In this document: piece by piece, positions 25,983 through 35,362 of the stretch
How positions within the stretch are numbered: the first letter of the stretch is position 1
Layout of the letters: every line of letters begins with the position of its first letter
Assembly: GCF_050632745.1 (NCBI RefSeq)
Contig: NZ_JBODSD010000001.1
Location: 1,364,001 to 1,428,000, forward strand
Direction: 5' to 3'
DNA from: Mumia sp050632745
Lineage (GTDB): Bacteria > Actinomycetota > Actinomycetes > Propionibacteriales > Nocardioidaceae
Length of the DNA stretch: 64,000 nt
Notes under the pieces: model-generated
What the model saw: the letters and a program-made list of their open reading frames with translations, nothing else
Database searches by the model: none
Told to the model about the DNA's origin: nothing
Translations under genes and position numbers: made by a program

Positions 25983-27205
25983 ACTGGTCCGAGACGCTCC
26001 GTACCGGGCTGGAGGCGATCCGGCACCACGCCCTGCGATCGGCGTTGACGATGCTCGGCATCATCATCGGCGTCTCGTCGGTGATCCTGACCGTCGGCCT
26101 CGGCCAGGGGGCTCAGGACGAGGTGGCCGACCAGATCGACGCCCTCGGGAGCAACCTGCTCATCGTCTCTCCCGGCAGCTCGACCACCGACGGCCAGCGC
26201 GGGGGTTTCGGCTCCGCGACGACCCTGACCCTGTCCGACGCGCAGGCGATGACGGACGAGCAGGTCGCCCCCGACGTGGCGGCCGTCGCGCCGACCACGT
26301 CGAGCTCGACGTCGCTGGTCAACGGGACGACGAACTGGACGACCTCGCTCGTCGGGACGTCGACCGCCTGGCTCGACGTCCGCAACCGCACCGTCGACGA
26401 GGGCCGGTTCTTCACCCGGGCCGAGGCGGAGTCCGGCGCCAGAGTCATGGTGATCGGCTCCGACACCGCGAGCGAGCTGTTCACGTTCGGGTCGCCCGTC
26501 GGGCAGACCGTCACCGTGAACGGCACCGAGTTCACGGTCATCGGTGTTCTGGAGTCGTCGGGCGGCTCGTCGTCGGAGGCGAGCCAGGACGACACGGCCG
26601 TGGTGCCGATATCCGCGGCCGCCGCGGTGACCGGCTCGACGGGGACGACCCTCTCCTCCATCTACGTGCAGGCGGCCTCGGCCGACCAGCTGTCGGCGGC
26701 GTACCAGGAGATCGAGACGCTGCTCACCAACCTGCACGACATCACCGGGACCGACGACGCCGACTTCACGATCACCACGCAGGAGTCGCTGCTCGAGACC
26801 GCGAACTCGACGAACAAGACGCTCACGGTGCTGCTCGGAGGCGTCGCCGCGATCTCGCTGCTCGTCGGCGGCATCGGCGTCATGAACATCATGCTGGTGT
26901 CGGTCACCGAGCGGATCCGCGAGATCGGGCTGCGCAAGGCGCTCGGCGCGACGCCCGCGGTGATCGGTCGTCAGTTCCTCGTCGAGGCCTCCATCCTCGG
27001 ACTCACCGGCGGCATCATCGGCGTCGCCGTCGGGACGGTCGGGGCGTGGGTTCTGCCTCCGCTGATCGACCAGGCGGTCTCGCTCTCCGTGCTCGCCACG
27101 CTGCTCGCCCTCGCCACCTCGCTGGCACTCGGCATCGGCTTCGGCGTCTATCCCGCGAGCCGCGCCGCGCGGCTCACCCCCATCGAAGCCCTTCGGAACG
27201 AATGA
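25979..27205 (+). CDS. MacB-like ABC transporter permease
   Basis: A 408-residue permease with one N-terminal helix (about 20-40), a large extracytoplasmic domain (about 45-275, Ser/Thr-rich), and three C-terminal helices within the FtsX-like domain. The segment GGIGVMNIMLVSVTERIREIGLRKALGAT near residue 300 is the MacB/FtsX hallmark. With the upstream ATPase it makes a mechanotransmission-type transporter. Cargo (drug, peptide, lipid) cannot be told from sequence. Confidence 0.94.
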   Translation: MNWSETLRTGLEAIRHHALRSALTMLGIIIGVSSVILTVGLGQGAQDEVADQIDALGSNLLIVSPGSSTTDGQRGGFGSATTLTLSDAQAMTDEQVAPDVAAVAPTTSSSTSLVNGTTNWTTSLVGTSTAWLDVRNRTVDEGRFFTRAEAESGARVMVIGSDTASELFTFGSPVGQTVTVNGTEFTVIGVLESSGGSSSEASQDDTAVVPISAAAAVTGSTGTTLSSIYVQAASADQLSAAYQEIETLLTNLHDITGTDDADFTITTQESLLETANSTNKTLTVLLGGVAAISLLVGGIGVMNIMLVSVTERIREIGLRKALGATPAVIGRQFLVEASILGLTGGIIGVAVGTVGAWVLPPLIDQAVSLSVLATLLALATSLALGIGFGVYPASRAARLTPIEALRNE

Positions 27206-27231
27206 CCTTCCCATCCATGACTGGAGCAACC

Positions 27232-28092
27232 ATGACGACACCATCGACGACCCGCACGATCGCGCTGTCGGCGCTCGCCCTCGCGGCAGTGCTCTCGCTG
27301 AGCGCGTGCGGCGGTGACGACCAGGCCAGGCAGGCGGCGTCGCAGCCCGAGCAGTCGTCGGAGCAGTCCCGTGGCGGCGGCGGGGGGATGCCGGGCGGGC
27401 TGCCCGGATCGGGCAAGGTCGCGGCCGTCGACGGTACGACCGCGCAGGTGCAGTCGTCCGATCGCCAGACCGCCGTCTCGTGGACCAGCAGCACGACGTT
27501 CACCCAGCAGGTGGCGGGCTCACTCTCAGACGTTAGCGTGGGGACGTGCGTCGTCGTGATGGGCGACGGTTCCGACGACACCGTCACCGCATCCAGCGTC
27601 CGGGTCTCGCAGCCGGCCGACGGTGAGTGCACCGGCGGGTTCGGCGGTGGGTTCGGGGGCGGTCCCGGGGGCGCGCCGGGCGGTGGCGCCCCGGGCGACT
27701 TGCCGACCGACATGCCGACGGACATGCCCACCGACATGCCGACGGACATGCCGACCGACCGACCCTCGGGCGGCCCGCAGGCTGGCGGCTTCGCCGTCGG
27801 GGAGGTGACCGCCGTGTCCGCGAGCGGCTTCACAGTCGAGTCGACCTCGCGCGGGTCCGACGAGACCCGCAGCGTCGAGGTGACGGTCGAGGACGCCACC
27901 ACCTTCACCACGAACACGGCGGCCGGTGCCGACGACCTCAAGGTCGGGGTCTGCGTCGTCAGCCAGGGCGAGTCGGACCCCACCGGCGCCGTCGCCGCGA
28001 CCTCGATCGCGATCAGCCAGGCGGTCGACGGTGAGTGCACGGCCGGTGGCTTCGGCAGGCGTCCGGGCGGCCAGGGCGAGGACGCGCAGTGA
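27232..28092 (+). CDS. lipoprotein with duplicated domain and Thr-Asp-Met-Pro repeats
   Basis: A 286-residue surface lipoprotein. Residues 1-25 are a signal ending in the lipobox LSAC. Two copies of a small beta-rich domain follow: residues about 58-134 and 190-280, each ending in a VGxCVV...DGEC(T) pattern. The middle is glycine-rich with five PTDM-type repeats. No known function; the domain resembles the DUF5666 type. I chose the ATG at 27232, which has GGAG ahead; in-frame ATGs at 27202 and 27217 would disturb the signal peptide. Its place between an ABC permease and a second adaptor suggests a role in the same export complex. Confidence 0.8.
   Translation: MTTPSTTRTIALSALALAAVLSLSACGGDDQARQAASQPEQSSEQSRGGGGGMPGGLPGSGKVAAVDGTTAQVQSSDRQTAVSWTSSTTFTQQVAGSLSDVSVGTCVVVMGDGSDDTVTASSVRVSQPADGECTGGFGGGFGGGPGGAPGGGAPGDLPTDMPTDMPTDMPTDMPTDRPSGGPQAGGFAVGEVTAVSASGFTVESTSRGSDETRSVEVTVEDATTFTTNTAAGADDLKVGVCVVSQGESDPTGAVAATSIAISQAVDGECTAGGFGRRPGGQGEDAQ
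27703..27762 (+). repeat. 12-base coding repeat (Pro-Thr-Asp-Met x5)
   Basis: Five tandem 12-base units coding PTDM, PTDM, PTDM, PTDM, PTDR, differing at third positions (ACC/ACG and CCG/CCC alternate). The alternating codon choice suggests duplication of a 24-base pair of units. Confidence 0.85.
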
Positions 28093-30047
28093 CCCGCGTG
28101 CGCAAGCGGAGCACGCGTGCCGGGAAGCGGACCTTCCGCGTCGGCAAGCGCGGCGCCGCCGTGGGTGTCGCTGCCGTCGCAGCGGTCTCGGTCGGGGTGT
28201 TCGTCGCCTCGTCGAGCGCGTCCGGCGCCCGCTACCGTACGGCGAAGGTGACACAGGGCAGCGTCGAGCAGACCGTCTCCTACGACGGGACCGTCGCCGC
28301 TGCCAACCGGTCCGACCTCGTGTTCGCGACGGACGGCACGGTGAAGCGGGTCAAGGTCCGGGCCGGCGAGAAGGTCGACGCGGGCCAGACCCTCGCGACG
28401 CTCGAGACACGCGAGCTCACGACCGCGGTGATCAAGGCCAGGGCTGATCTCGCGGACGCCAAGGCCTACCTCGACGACGTCGAGGACGGACAGATCGACA
28501 CCGTGACCCGGGCCGTCACCGGGATGGCGAACGCGTCCACGGCATCGACCTCGGCCGACGTGACCGTACGGCTCGCGTCGGTCACGGCGTCGACGGCGTC
28601 GTCCACCGTGCAGACAGCCTCCGTGGGTCTGGCGGCATCGACCAGCGACGACCTCGAGGCGACGCTGGCCGCGCTCGAGAAGGAGCAGGAGGCCGTGAAG
28701 ACCGCGCAGAGCGCGGCCACGAAGGCGATCGCCGACGCCAACGCCGCGCTCGAGACCCAGAAGGCTGCCTGTGCGAACGAGGGCACGACGAGCGACGGTT
28801 CTCCGGGCGACGAGTCGGCCGGCGACGGTGCATCGGACGAGGATTCGACCGGCGGGGGTCCTGCGGAGGGCGGAGGGTCGGACGCGTCGTCGGGTCTCTC
28901 GGCGGCGTGCCAGCAGGCGCTCCAGGACGTCCAGGACGCCCAGGACGTCGTCGCCGACAAGCAGGACGCGCTGCAGACGGCCCTCGAGAAGCTCGGCGGC
29001 ACCCTCGACGAGGCTGTCGGCCAGCTCGGCGAGGAGTCCGACGGATCGGGCTCCGGTGACTCCGGGAGCGAGAAGCCTGACTCCGGCAGCAAGCCGGACA
29101 CCAGCAAGCCGGACACCAGCAAGCCGGACACCAGCAAGCCGGACACCAGCAAGCCGGACACGGGCAGCGGCCAGGGAGGCGCGCCGTCGCAGGGCACGGT
29201 TCCCGACGGTGAGTCCGCTCCGAACCAGACGTCACCGAACCAGTCGGTGCCCCCAGGCTCCGGTGGCTCGGGCGGGTCGACCGCGACAGAGGCGACGGCC
29301 GCCGACCTCGCGTCGGCGCAGGCGGACGTCGACGCGAAGAAGGCGTCGCTCGCCCAGGCGAAGGCCGACCTGGGGGCGGCGAGTCTGACGGCGCCGTTCG
29401 ACGGGACGGTCATGGCGGTCGACGTGGCGGCAGGGGACTCGGTCTCGACGTCGGACCGTGCTCTCGTCCTGATCGGTGACGGTGACACGACGGCGAACCT
29501 GAGCGTGCCGGTGGACGATCTGTCCGCGGTCCAGGTCGGGCAGAGCGCCACGGTCACGCCGGGCGTCGGCGAGCCTGTGGTCGGTGAGGTGACCAAGATC
29601 GGCCTCCTGCCGGAGACGTCGGACAACACGTCGTCCAGCACGACGTACCAGGTGACCGTCCGTATCGACGGCGAGCTCTCGTCCCCCGAGGGCTCGACCG
29701 TCAGCGTCGCCCTCGTGACGGCGACCAGCGCGGACGTCGTCACCGTCGCGACGTCGGCGGTGACCCGGCTCACCGACACCACAGGCACCGTCCTCGTGGT
29801 CGGCAACGACGGCGAGGCCACGCGCGTCCGCGTCACGCTCGGGGCGATCAGCGGGTCGAAGATCGCCGTCACCGAGGGCCTGAAGGCGGGGCAGGAGGTG
29901 GCGATCGCCGACCTCGACGCCGCGCTCCCGGGTAGCGACACGTCTGGCTCGGAACGTGGCGGATCGTTCGGCGGAGGCAGAAACTTCCCCGGCGGGGGAG
30001 GATTACCCGGCGGCGGAGGTTTCCCGAGCGGTGGCGGACGCGGCTGA
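28089..30047 (+). CDS. second membrane-fusion adaptor with a large low-complexity insertion
   Basis: A 652-residue HlyD/MacA-type adaptor. It has a basic N-terminus and one helix (about 24-46), then a lipoyl half (VSYDGTVAAANRSDLVFATDG). The alpha-hairpin (about 110-450) is interrupted by a Ser/Gly/Asp/Pro-rich stretch with five SKPDT repeats and two cysteines (KAACANEG and LSAACQQ). The second lipoyl half is ASLTAPFDGTVMAVDVAAGD near 455, followed by barrel domains. It ends in a tail of GGG-FPGGGG-LPGGGG type like the first adaptor. The GTG at 28089 overlaps the lipoprotein stop by 4 bases. Family adaptors are usually 350-450 residues, so about 200 are extra. Confidence 0.85.
   Translation: MTRVRKRSTRAGKRTFRVGKRGAAVGVAAVAAVSVGVFVASSSASGARYRTAKVTQGSVEQTVSYDGTVAAANRSDLVFATDGTVKRVKVRAGEKVDAGQTLATLETRELTTAVIKARADLADAKAYLDDVEDGQIDTVTRAVTGMANASTASTSADVTVRLASVTASTASSTVQTASVGLAASTSDDLEATLAALEKEQEAVKTAQSAATKAIADANAALETQKAACANEGTTSDGSPGDESAGDGASDEDSTGGGPAEGGGSDASSGLSAACQQALQDVQDAQDVVADKQDALQTALEKLGGTLDEAVGQLGEESDGSGSGDSGSEKPDSGSKPDTSKPDTSKPDTSKPDTSKPDTGSGQGGAPSQGTVPDGESAPNQTSPNQSVPPGSGGSGGSTATEATAADLASAQADVDAKKASLAQAKADLGAASLTAPFDGTVMAVDVAAGDSVSTSDRALVLIGDGDTTANLSVPVDDLSAVQVGQSATVTPGVGEPVVGEVTKIGLLPETSDNTSSSTTYQVTVRIDGELSSPEGSTVSVALVTATSADVVTVATSAVTRLTDTTGTVLVVGNDGEATRVRVTLGAISGSKIAVTEGLKAGQEVAIADLDAALPGSDTSGSERGGSFGGGRNFPGGGGLPGGGGFPSGGGRG
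29088..29162 (+). repeat. 15-base coding repeat (Ser-Lys-Pro-Asp-Thr x5)
   Basis: Five tandem copies of AGCAAGCCGGACACC, identical except for the last base of the fifth copy. The near identity implies recent expansion or ongoing length change. Confidence 0.92.
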
Positions 30048-30052
30048 ACGGG

Positions 30053-30430
30053 TCAGCGCCGTACGGGAACGATCCGGTAGCCGAGCGGGACCAGCGAGAT
30101 CGGGACCATCTTGAAGTTCGCGAGGCCGAGCGGGATACCGATGATGGTGATGCAGAGCGCGATCCCGCTGACCAGGTGCGCCAGCGCGAGCCACCACCCG
30201 GCGAGCAGGATCCAGATCACGTTGCCGATCATCGACGGCACGCCGGCGGTCGGATGGGGCTCGATCGTGCGCCCGAACGGCCACAGGGCGTACGAGGCGA
30301 TGCGGAACGACGCGATGCCCCAGGGGATGCCGATGATCGTGATGCACAGGACCACTCCCGCGAAGGTGTAGCCGATCGCGAGCCAGATCCCGCTCAGCAC
30401 GAGCCAGATGATGTTGAGGATCACGTTCAC
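30053..30430 (-). CDS. YccF domain membrane protein
   Basis: A 125-residue inner-membrane protein made of two similar halves, each with a helix ending in the motif LCITIIGIP (about residues 28-36 and 88-96), the YccF domain signature. The first half continues WGIASFRIASYALWPFG. Function is unknown in the family. The start is GTG at 30430, 7 bases after a TAGGCT box; an upstream open frame has no support. It converges with the exporter operon, 5 bases from its end. Confidence 0.88.
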   Translation of the reverse strand: MNVILNIIWLVLSGIWLAIGYTFAGVVLCITIIGIPWGIASFRIASYALWPFGRTIEPHPTAGVPSMIGNVIWILLAGWWLALAHLVSGIALCITIIGIPLGLANFKMVPISLVPLGYRIVPVRR

Positions 30431-30437
30431 GCCACGA

Positions 30438-30443
30438 AGCCTA
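30438..30443 (-). promoter_or_regulatory. -10 box of the YccF gene (leaderless)
   Basis: TAGGCT on the minus strand, 7 bases before the GTG at 30430. Confidence 0.55.
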
Positions 30444-30583
30444 GGGGCTGCGTCGCCGCGGCGACGTGCGATTCGCGTCCTCAGGCCGCTTCTGCGGTCC
30501 GACGGGGACGAATCGTGGGTCGCCGCGGTCGATGGCGTACGCGTTCGGGAACGCTGGCCCGTCATGGGAGGATGGGAGGCACC

Positions 30584-32458
<1,875 letters not shown>

Positions 32459-32490
32459 TCCCTCCTCGTACGGAGCGCCGCTTTCGTGCA

Positions 32491-32518
32491 CGGAGCGACG
32501 GGGACACCCGTCGCTCCG
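32491..32518 (+). terminator. lepA terminator
   Basis: A perfect 12-bp stem CGGAGCGACGGG/CCCGTCGCTCCG with loop GACA, 32 bases after the lepA stop. Confidence 0.7.
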
Positions 32519-32564
32519 CGCACTCAACCGTCGCTCTGTGAGCCGGGCGCGTCCGCTGCGCTCA

Positions 32565-32912
32565 TCAGCCGGTCCCTCGAGGCGGGTCCGCGCGGCCGTG
32601 CACGAGCGCGCACACCCCCGCCATCATCAGACCCTGCGCGAAGGTGATCGGGACGACCGCAGTCCCGACGAATCCGAGTGGCGGGACAAGGGGCAGGGGT
32701 CCGACGACTCCCTCGACCGTGCCGATTCCGACCCACAGTGCTACCTGGCTGAGCGTGATCACGCAGTACGCCGGCAGGTCGAGCGTCAAGAACGCCGCCC
32801 ACGCGACCGTCGACTCTCGGGCGACTCCGGCGATCCACAGCGCCGTGGAGAGGGCGGCCCAGGTGAGCGCGAAGGCCAGGGCGCGGAGCTGCGCGGCTGG
32901 AATCTTGAACAT
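32565..32912 (-). CDS. small membrane protein, divergent from a TetR regulator
   Basis: A 115-residue hydrophobic protein with three to four predicted helices, with no recognised domain. It diverges from a TetR gene, and one of two palindromic operators overlaps its start codon (GAACATGTTC, 32907-32916), so repression by that regulator is likely. On the minus strand TAATTT lies 6 bases before the ATG. Confidence 0.65.
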   Translation of the reverse strand: MFKIPAAQLRALAFALTWAALSTALWIAGVARESTVAWAAFLTLDLPAYCVITLSQVALWVGIGTVEGVVGPLPLVPPLGFVGTAVVPITFAQGLMMAGVCALVHGRADPPRGTG

Positions 32913-32949
32913 GTTCGAAAATTAGCCTACGTTCTGAACATGTTCAGAA
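32907..32949. promoter_or_regulatory. paired TetR operators
   Basis: GAACATGTTC at 32907-32916 and the 18-bp perfect palindrome TTCTGAACATGTTCAGAA at 32932-32949 share the core GAACATGTTC, with centres 29 bp apart. They cover the start region of the minus-strand membrane gene and lie just after a TACGTT box that could drive the TetR gene. Confidence 0.8.
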
Positions 32950-32962
32950 ATGGTGACGCCTG

Positions 32963-33616
32963 ATGGCCAAGGACACGCGCGAGCGCCTCGTCGCCGCGGC
33001 GCTGGCGTTGTTCCGTGAGGCCGGCTACCAGGCGACGACGATGCGCCGGATCGCCGACGAGGCCGGACTGTCGCTCGGCAACGCGTACTACTACTTCTCG
33101 GGCAAGGACGAGCTGGTCCACGAGCTGTACGTCGAGGTCCAGCGCGAGCACCGCGACCGCGCGCTCGCCGATCTCGTCGCCGGGGCGTCCCTCGCCGACA
33201 ACCTTCGGGTCGTCCTCCACGCGGGCCTGGACGTCATGGCGCCGTACCACGGCTTCGGGACGACCTTCGTCCAGCAGGCCCTCCCTGCCTCGTCGGACGC
33301 GAGCCCGTTCTCGGAACGCTCGGCGGACGCGCGGTCGATGGCGGTCGGGCTCATGGACCACGTCGTCGCGACCTCCAAGGTGCGCGTGCCCGGAGGACTG
33401 CGCGGGAGACTCCCGACCCTGCTCTGGATCCTCTACCTCGGCGTGACGTTGCACTGGGTCGTCGACGCCTCACCGGACCAGGTTCGGACGCGCGCGCTGG
33501 TGGACCGGCTCGCGCCCGTGGTCGCCAAGGCTGTCGCCCTCGCGAGGCTCCCGGTGGCCAGAGGTCTCGTGGACGACGTGGTCGCCCTCGTCCCGCCGAC
33601 GGAGCCTCCGCGATGA
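32963..33616 (+). CDS. TetR-family transcriptional regulator
   Basis: A 217-residue repressor. Residues 6-52 form the TetR helix-turn-helix (RLVAAALALFREAGYQATTM, AGLSLGNAYYYFSGKDELV); the rest is a helical ligand domain. It is preceded by two operator palindromes, implying autoregulation and control of the divergent membrane gene. The downstream SDR-type gene overlaps by 4 bases and is co-transcribed. Ligand unknown. Confidence 0.9.
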   Translation: MAKDTRERLVAAALALFREAGYQATTMRRIADEAGLSLGNAYYYFSGKDELVHELYVEVQREHRDRALADLVAGASLADNLRVVLHAGLDVMAPYHGFGTTFVQQALPASSDASPFSERSADARSMAVGLMDHVVATSKVRVPGGLRGRLPTLLWILYLGVTLHWVVDASPDQVRTRALVDRLAPVVAKAVALARLPVARGLVDDVVALVPPTEPPR

Positions 33617-34542
33617 GAGAGGGGAGCGTTGCTGTCGTCGCCGGCGCGTCGGGCTACATCGGCCGGCACCTCACGTCGGCCTGGCGGGCCGCCGGCGTCG
33701 AGGTCAGGACGATCGGGCGTGGGGAGGACGCCGACGCATGCTGGGGCGACGCCACGGCGCTGGCGGACGTCCTGGACGGCAGCGACCTGCTCGTGAACCT
33801 CGCCGGCCGGTCCGTCAGCTGCCGCTACTCCAAGCGCAACGCCGACGCGATCTTCTCCTCGCGCACCGAGACCACGGCAGAGCTCGGTCGCGTGCTGGCC
33901 GGGGTGGTGCGGCCGCCGGCTCTGTGGGTCAACGCGAGCACCGGCACGATCTACCGCGACGCCCGCGACCGGCCGATGGACGAGGCGGCCGGCGACCTCG
34001 GGTCGGGTTTCTCGGTGGCGGTGGCCCGGGCTTGGGAGCACGAGCTGGACGCCGCGCCGACTCAGGTACGCAAGGTGGCGCTGCGGATGGCGATCGTGCT
34101 CGGCGCGGGCGGGGGCGCCGTGAACCCGTTCATCAACCTGGCACGCCTCGGCTTCGGCGGGCCGATGGGCGACGGTGCGCAGGTGTTCAGCTGGGTCCAC
34201 GTCGACGACGTCGCGCGGGCCGTGGACCACCTCGCCGACCACCGCGAGATCAGCGGCGCCGTCAACCTGGCGTCGCCGCACCCGGTCACCAACGCCGCGA
34301 TGATGCGCGCCGTACGCCGCGCGTTCGGCCGCTCGCACGGCGTACCGCTCCCTGCGTGGTCCCTCGAGGCGGGGGCCCGCGTCATCCGCACCGAGGCCGA
34401 GCTGGTGCTCAAGAGCCGCTGGGTCGATCCCCGGGTGCTGCGGGAGTCGGGGTTCGTCTTTGCGTACCCCGAGCTCGACGACGCCCTGGCGGAGATCGCG
34501 TCGCGGACGCGACGAGGACTGCTGCCGGTCGCCCTGGGCTGA
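33613..34542 (+). CDS. TIGR01777-type NAD-dependent epimerase/dehydratase family protein
   Basis: A 309-residue extended short-chain dehydrogenase-like protein. The N-terminal nucleotide-binding motif is VAGASGYIGRHL (residues 8-19). LVNLAGRSVSCRYSKRN and NASTGTIYRDA are typical of the YfcH/TIGR01777 group, and a DUF1731-like end is seen (VLRESGFVFAYPELDDAL). The usual YxxxK catalytic pair is not obvious, as is common in this group. Substrate unknown. Its ATG overlaps the TetR stop by 4 bases. Confidence 0.85.
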   Translation: MREGSVAVVAGASGYIGRHLTSAWRAAGVEVRTIGRGEDADACWGDATALADVLDGSDLLVNLAGRSVSCRYSKRNADAIFSSRTETTAELGRVLAGVVRPPALWVNASTGTIYRDARDRPMDEAAGDLGSGFSVAVARAWEHELDAAPTQVRKVALRMAIVLGAGGGAVNPFINLARLGFGGPMGDGAQVFSWVHVDDVARAVDHLADHREISGAVNLASPHPVTNAAMMRAVRRAFGRSHGVPLPAWSLEAGARVIRTEAELVLKSRWVDPRVLRESGFVFAYPELDDALAEIASRTRRGLLPVALG

Positions 34543-34572
34543 TGCGGCGGCAGGAGCCGCCTCCGCGCCGAC

Positions 34573-34578
34573 TACGCT
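34573..34578 (+). promoter_or_regulatory. -10 box of the MOSC gene (leaderless)
   Basis: TACGCT, 7 bases before the ATG at 34586. Confidence 0.55.
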
Positions 34579-34585
34579 CGCCGCC

Positions 34586-35221
34586 ATGGGTGCGTTCGTC
34601 GAGTCGGTCAACACCGGGCGGGTACGCCCTGTCCCGTGGGGGTCGCTCAAGCGCAGCGCGATCGACAAGCGCGCGACGGACGCGCGGGTGCGCGTGGGAC
34701 CGTACGGGCTCGACGGCGACGAGATCGCGGACCTCGAGCACCACGGCGGCCTGGACAAGGCGGTGTACGCGTACGCCGCCGAGGACCTCGAGGCGTGGTC
34801 CGTCGAGATCGGGCGCGAGCTGCGTGCGGGGGAGTTCGGCGAGAACCTCACGACGCGCGGTGTGGACGTCACCGGAGCCCGCCTCGGCGAGCGCTGGAGG
34901 ATCGGTACGACGGTGCTCGAGGTGTGCTCGGTACGGATCCCGTGCCGTGTCTTCGCCGGCTTCGTCGACCAGGAGCGGTGGGTGCGCCGGTTCACCGAGC
35001 GCGGAGTGCCCGGCGCGTACCTGCGGGTGATCGAGTCCGGTGAGCTCGGGACCGGCGACGCGGTCGAGGTGACGGACGTGCCCGAGCACCGCGTGACCGT
35101 CGGCGTGATGTTCCGCGCCCTCACCACCGAACGCGCCCTGCTCCCGAGCCTGCTCGAGGCTCCGGCGGTCGCGGAGGAGGCCCGTCTCAAGGCCGAGCGG
35201 TACGTTGCCGCCGCCCGCTGA
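34586..35221 (+). CDS. MOSC domain protein (YiiM-like)
   Basis: A 211-residue protein with a MOSC (molybdenum cofactor sulfurase C-terminal) beta-barrel and a C-terminal helical segment as in YiiM. LDGDEIADLEHHGGLDKAVYAY is the family's N-terminal signature; GEFGENLTTRGVDV and VCSVRIPCRVF (with the conserved cysteine) follow. Relatives use molybdenum cofactor to reduce N-hydroxylated compounds. The start is set by a TACGCT box 7 bases upstream; an in-frame start at 34460 would overlap the preceding gene. Confidence 0.88.
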   Translation: MGAFVESVNTGRVRPVPWGSLKRSAIDKRATDARVRVGPYGLDGDEIADLEHHGGLDKAVYAYAAEDLEAWSVEIGRELRAGEFGENLTTRGVDVTGARLGERWRIGTTVLEVCSVRIPCRVFAGFVDQERWVRRFTERGVPGAYLRVIESGELGTGDAVEVTDVPEHRVTVGVMFRALTTERALLPSLLEAPAVAEEARLKAERYVAAAR

Positions 35222-35298
35222 GAGAGCGCTTGCGCGCCCCAGGGGTACTGATCGGTAACGATTGTCTGCCGGACGTGCCACCGGTCACACGGGTCGCG

Positions 35299-35304
35299 TA
35301 CGAT
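35299..35304 (+). promoter_or_regulatory. -10 box of the acyl-CoA synthetase gene
   Basis: TACGAT, about 58 bases before the ATG at 35363, leaving a leader of about 50 bases that contains GAGGTG near the start codon. Confidence 0.4.
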
Positions 35305-35362
35305 GCGGCCATCCCGTGATCCCCGTCACCCCTTTAACTCCCAGCGATGAGGTGCACCACAG

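Noticed and set aside
27661..27762. Possible CRISPR-like or satellite array
   Set aside because: The repeats are in frame, encode PTDM units within a lipoprotein, and have no spacers.
29088..29162. Possible mobile-element end repeats
   Set aside because: A pure in-frame 15-base coding repeat within an adaptor gene, with no transposase nearby.
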